From Cytophagales bacterium (GTDB lineage Bacteria > Bacteroidota > Bacteroidia > Cytophagales > Cyclobacteriaceae), in contig DNZD01000024.1 in NCBI GenBank assembly GCA_003504855.1, forward strand, positions 1-7,754: a stretch of DNA of 7,754 nt, read 5' to 3'. The notes beneath the pieces were generated by a model. It was given only the letters and a program-made list of their open reading frames with translations, ran no database searches and had not been told where the DNA came from. Of the stretch, positions 6,999 through 7,754 are shown piece by piece; within the stretch, counting starts at the first letter, position 1, and the number at the start of each line of letters is the position of its first letter. Position numbers and translations under genes: made by a program.

Positions 6999-7042
6999 CA
7001 GGTTCGTTTTCGTGCCAGCGGAATATTGCCGAGTTTTGCGGC

Positions 7043-7754
7043 ATGGACATCAGCCTTGAAGATTTTTTGCGCCTGCGCAGGGACCTTTGCGCAGTGGATG
7101 TCCGGTCACCTGGAGAATATTTGCAGGGGCATATCCGTAACGTAGTAAATATCCCCCTGCTCAATGATGAAGAACGGGTACAGGTAGGGACAGACTATAA
7201 ACAAAAAGGACAGCAGGAGGCGATCCGGACCGGATTTCGTTTGGTGGGTCCAAGGCTCGAAGGAATCATTGACGCTGCTGTGCGCGAAGCCCGGGGAAGG
7301 GAGATGATGGTGCATTGCTGGCGCGGAGGGATGCGTTCGCGGAACTTTAGTCAGTTTGTCGGCATGGCAGGCATAAGAACCCAAACATTGACTGGTGGCT
7401 ATAAAACGTACCGGACAGCTGCCCTGGAATCATACACGAAACCACTTAATATCATGTTGCTTACCGGTTGCACCGGAAGCGGCAAAAGTGAAATACTCCG
7501 TGCCTTGCGAACAGCAGGCGAACAGATTCTTGACCTGGAACACCTGGCCCATCACAAAGGATCGGCTTTTGGTGGTCTGTTGCAATTGCCACAGCCATCC
7601 ACCGAACAATTTCAAAATGAATTGTTCGAGGAGATCATGACCCTCAATCCCAACAGGCGTGTCTGGATTGAAGATGAATCAATTGCCATTGGAAAGATCT
7701 TTTTACCCAAGGATTTCTGGAACCAGATGGCTTCCAGCCCGCTGGTGCAGATGG
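7043..7754 (+). CDS. mnmH: tRNA 2-selenouridine synthase, N-terminal part (3' end outside window)
   Basis: The frame is open from ATG 7043 to the window end (237 complete codons; full proteins are about 350-370 residues). It begins with a rhodanese domain: AVDVRSPGEYLQGHI (residues 17-31), then VHCWRGGMRSRNF with the catalytic Cys92 in the C-W-R-G-G-x-R-S loop that defines SelU/YbbB. A P-loop follows at GCTGSGKS (142-149) and the family motif LDLEHLAHHKGSAFG. The enzyme replaces sulfur with selenium in 2-thiouridine at tRNA position 34 (Lys, Glu, Gln tRNAs) through a geranylated intermediate, using selenophosphate from SelD. All key residues visible here are present, so the gene appears functional. 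It lies 44 nt after the DUF5686 gene, with no in-frame start codon between. A selD gene often lies beside it but would be outside this window. Synonyms are selU and ybbB. Confidence 0.95.
   Translation, partial: MDISLEDFLRLRRDLCAVDVRSPGEYLQGHIRNVVNIPLLNDEERVQVGTDYKQKGQQEAIRTGFRLVGPRLEGIIDAAVREARGREMMVHCWRGGMRSRNFSQFVGMAGIRTQTLTGGYKTYRTAALESYTKPLNIMLLTGCTGSGKSEILRALRTAGEQILDLEHLAHHKGSAFGGLLQLPQPSTEQFQNELFEEIMTLNPNRRVWIEDESIAIGKIFLPKDFWNQMASSPLVQM

Noticed and set aside
7028..7042. Possible small hairpin (GCCG/CGGC) between the DUF5686 gene and mnmH
   Set aside because: Only 4 base pairs with a 7-base loop and no following T-run; not a credible terminator.
7395..7640. 81-codon + strand open frame and 7430-7615 minus-strand frame at the window end
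   Set aside because: Both lie inside the mnmH frame, which is open from 7043 to the window edge and carries all family motifs.

Overview
The window looks like a chromosomal segment of a Bacteroidetes bacterium (Cytophagia/Chitinophagia/Flavobacteriia-like; genus not determinable from sequence alone). The evidence is a large DUF5686 protein with an N-terminal carboxypeptidase-regulatory-like domain (a family typical of this phylum), weak or absent Shine-Dalgarno sequences before nearly every gene, a TAnnTTTG-type promoter element before the sigma factor gene, and the style of the glycosyltransferase genes. All real genes are on the + strand. No tRNA, rRNA, CRISPR array, insertion sequence or phage gene was seen.

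Region 1 (1-1901) is the tail of a surface-polysaccharide cluster. It holds the C-terminal end of a family-2 glycosyltransferase, a class I SAM-dependent methyltransferase of the kind found among sugar-transfer genes, and a second, divergent glycosyltransferase-like protein. They are packed tightly (21 and 3 nt gaps).

Region 2 (1902-2276) has no intact gene. Most of it (about 1952-2227) is a decayed C-terminal remnant of a paralogue of the glycosyltransferase just upstream. It aligns without gaps to that protein's last 67 residues in one frame, interrupted by an in-frame TAG. This is the least obvious feature of the window. The remaining bases carry a candidate promoter element, TACTTTTG, directly ahead of the sigma factor gene.

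Region 3 (2277-7754) is a run of co-directional genes, probably one operon or two: an ECF-type sigma factor, a small zinc-binding anti-sigma factor with an RsrA-like cysteine layout, guanylate kinase (gmk), nicotinate-nucleotide adenylyltransferase (nadD, probable TTG start), a large DUF5686 envelope protein, and the first 237 codons of tRNA 2-selenouridine synthase (mnmH/selU), which runs off the window edge. Gaps are 8, 2, 10, 49 and 44 nt. A possible thiol-responsive sigma/anti-sigma switch thus sits at the head of housekeeping genes for GMP phosphorylation and NAD synthesis.

I did not find a clearly new defence, mobile or biosynthetic system. The points most worth following are the pseudogene, the putative redox-responsive regulatory pair with its downstream genes, and the uncharacterised DUF5686 protein with its charged coiled-coil insert.
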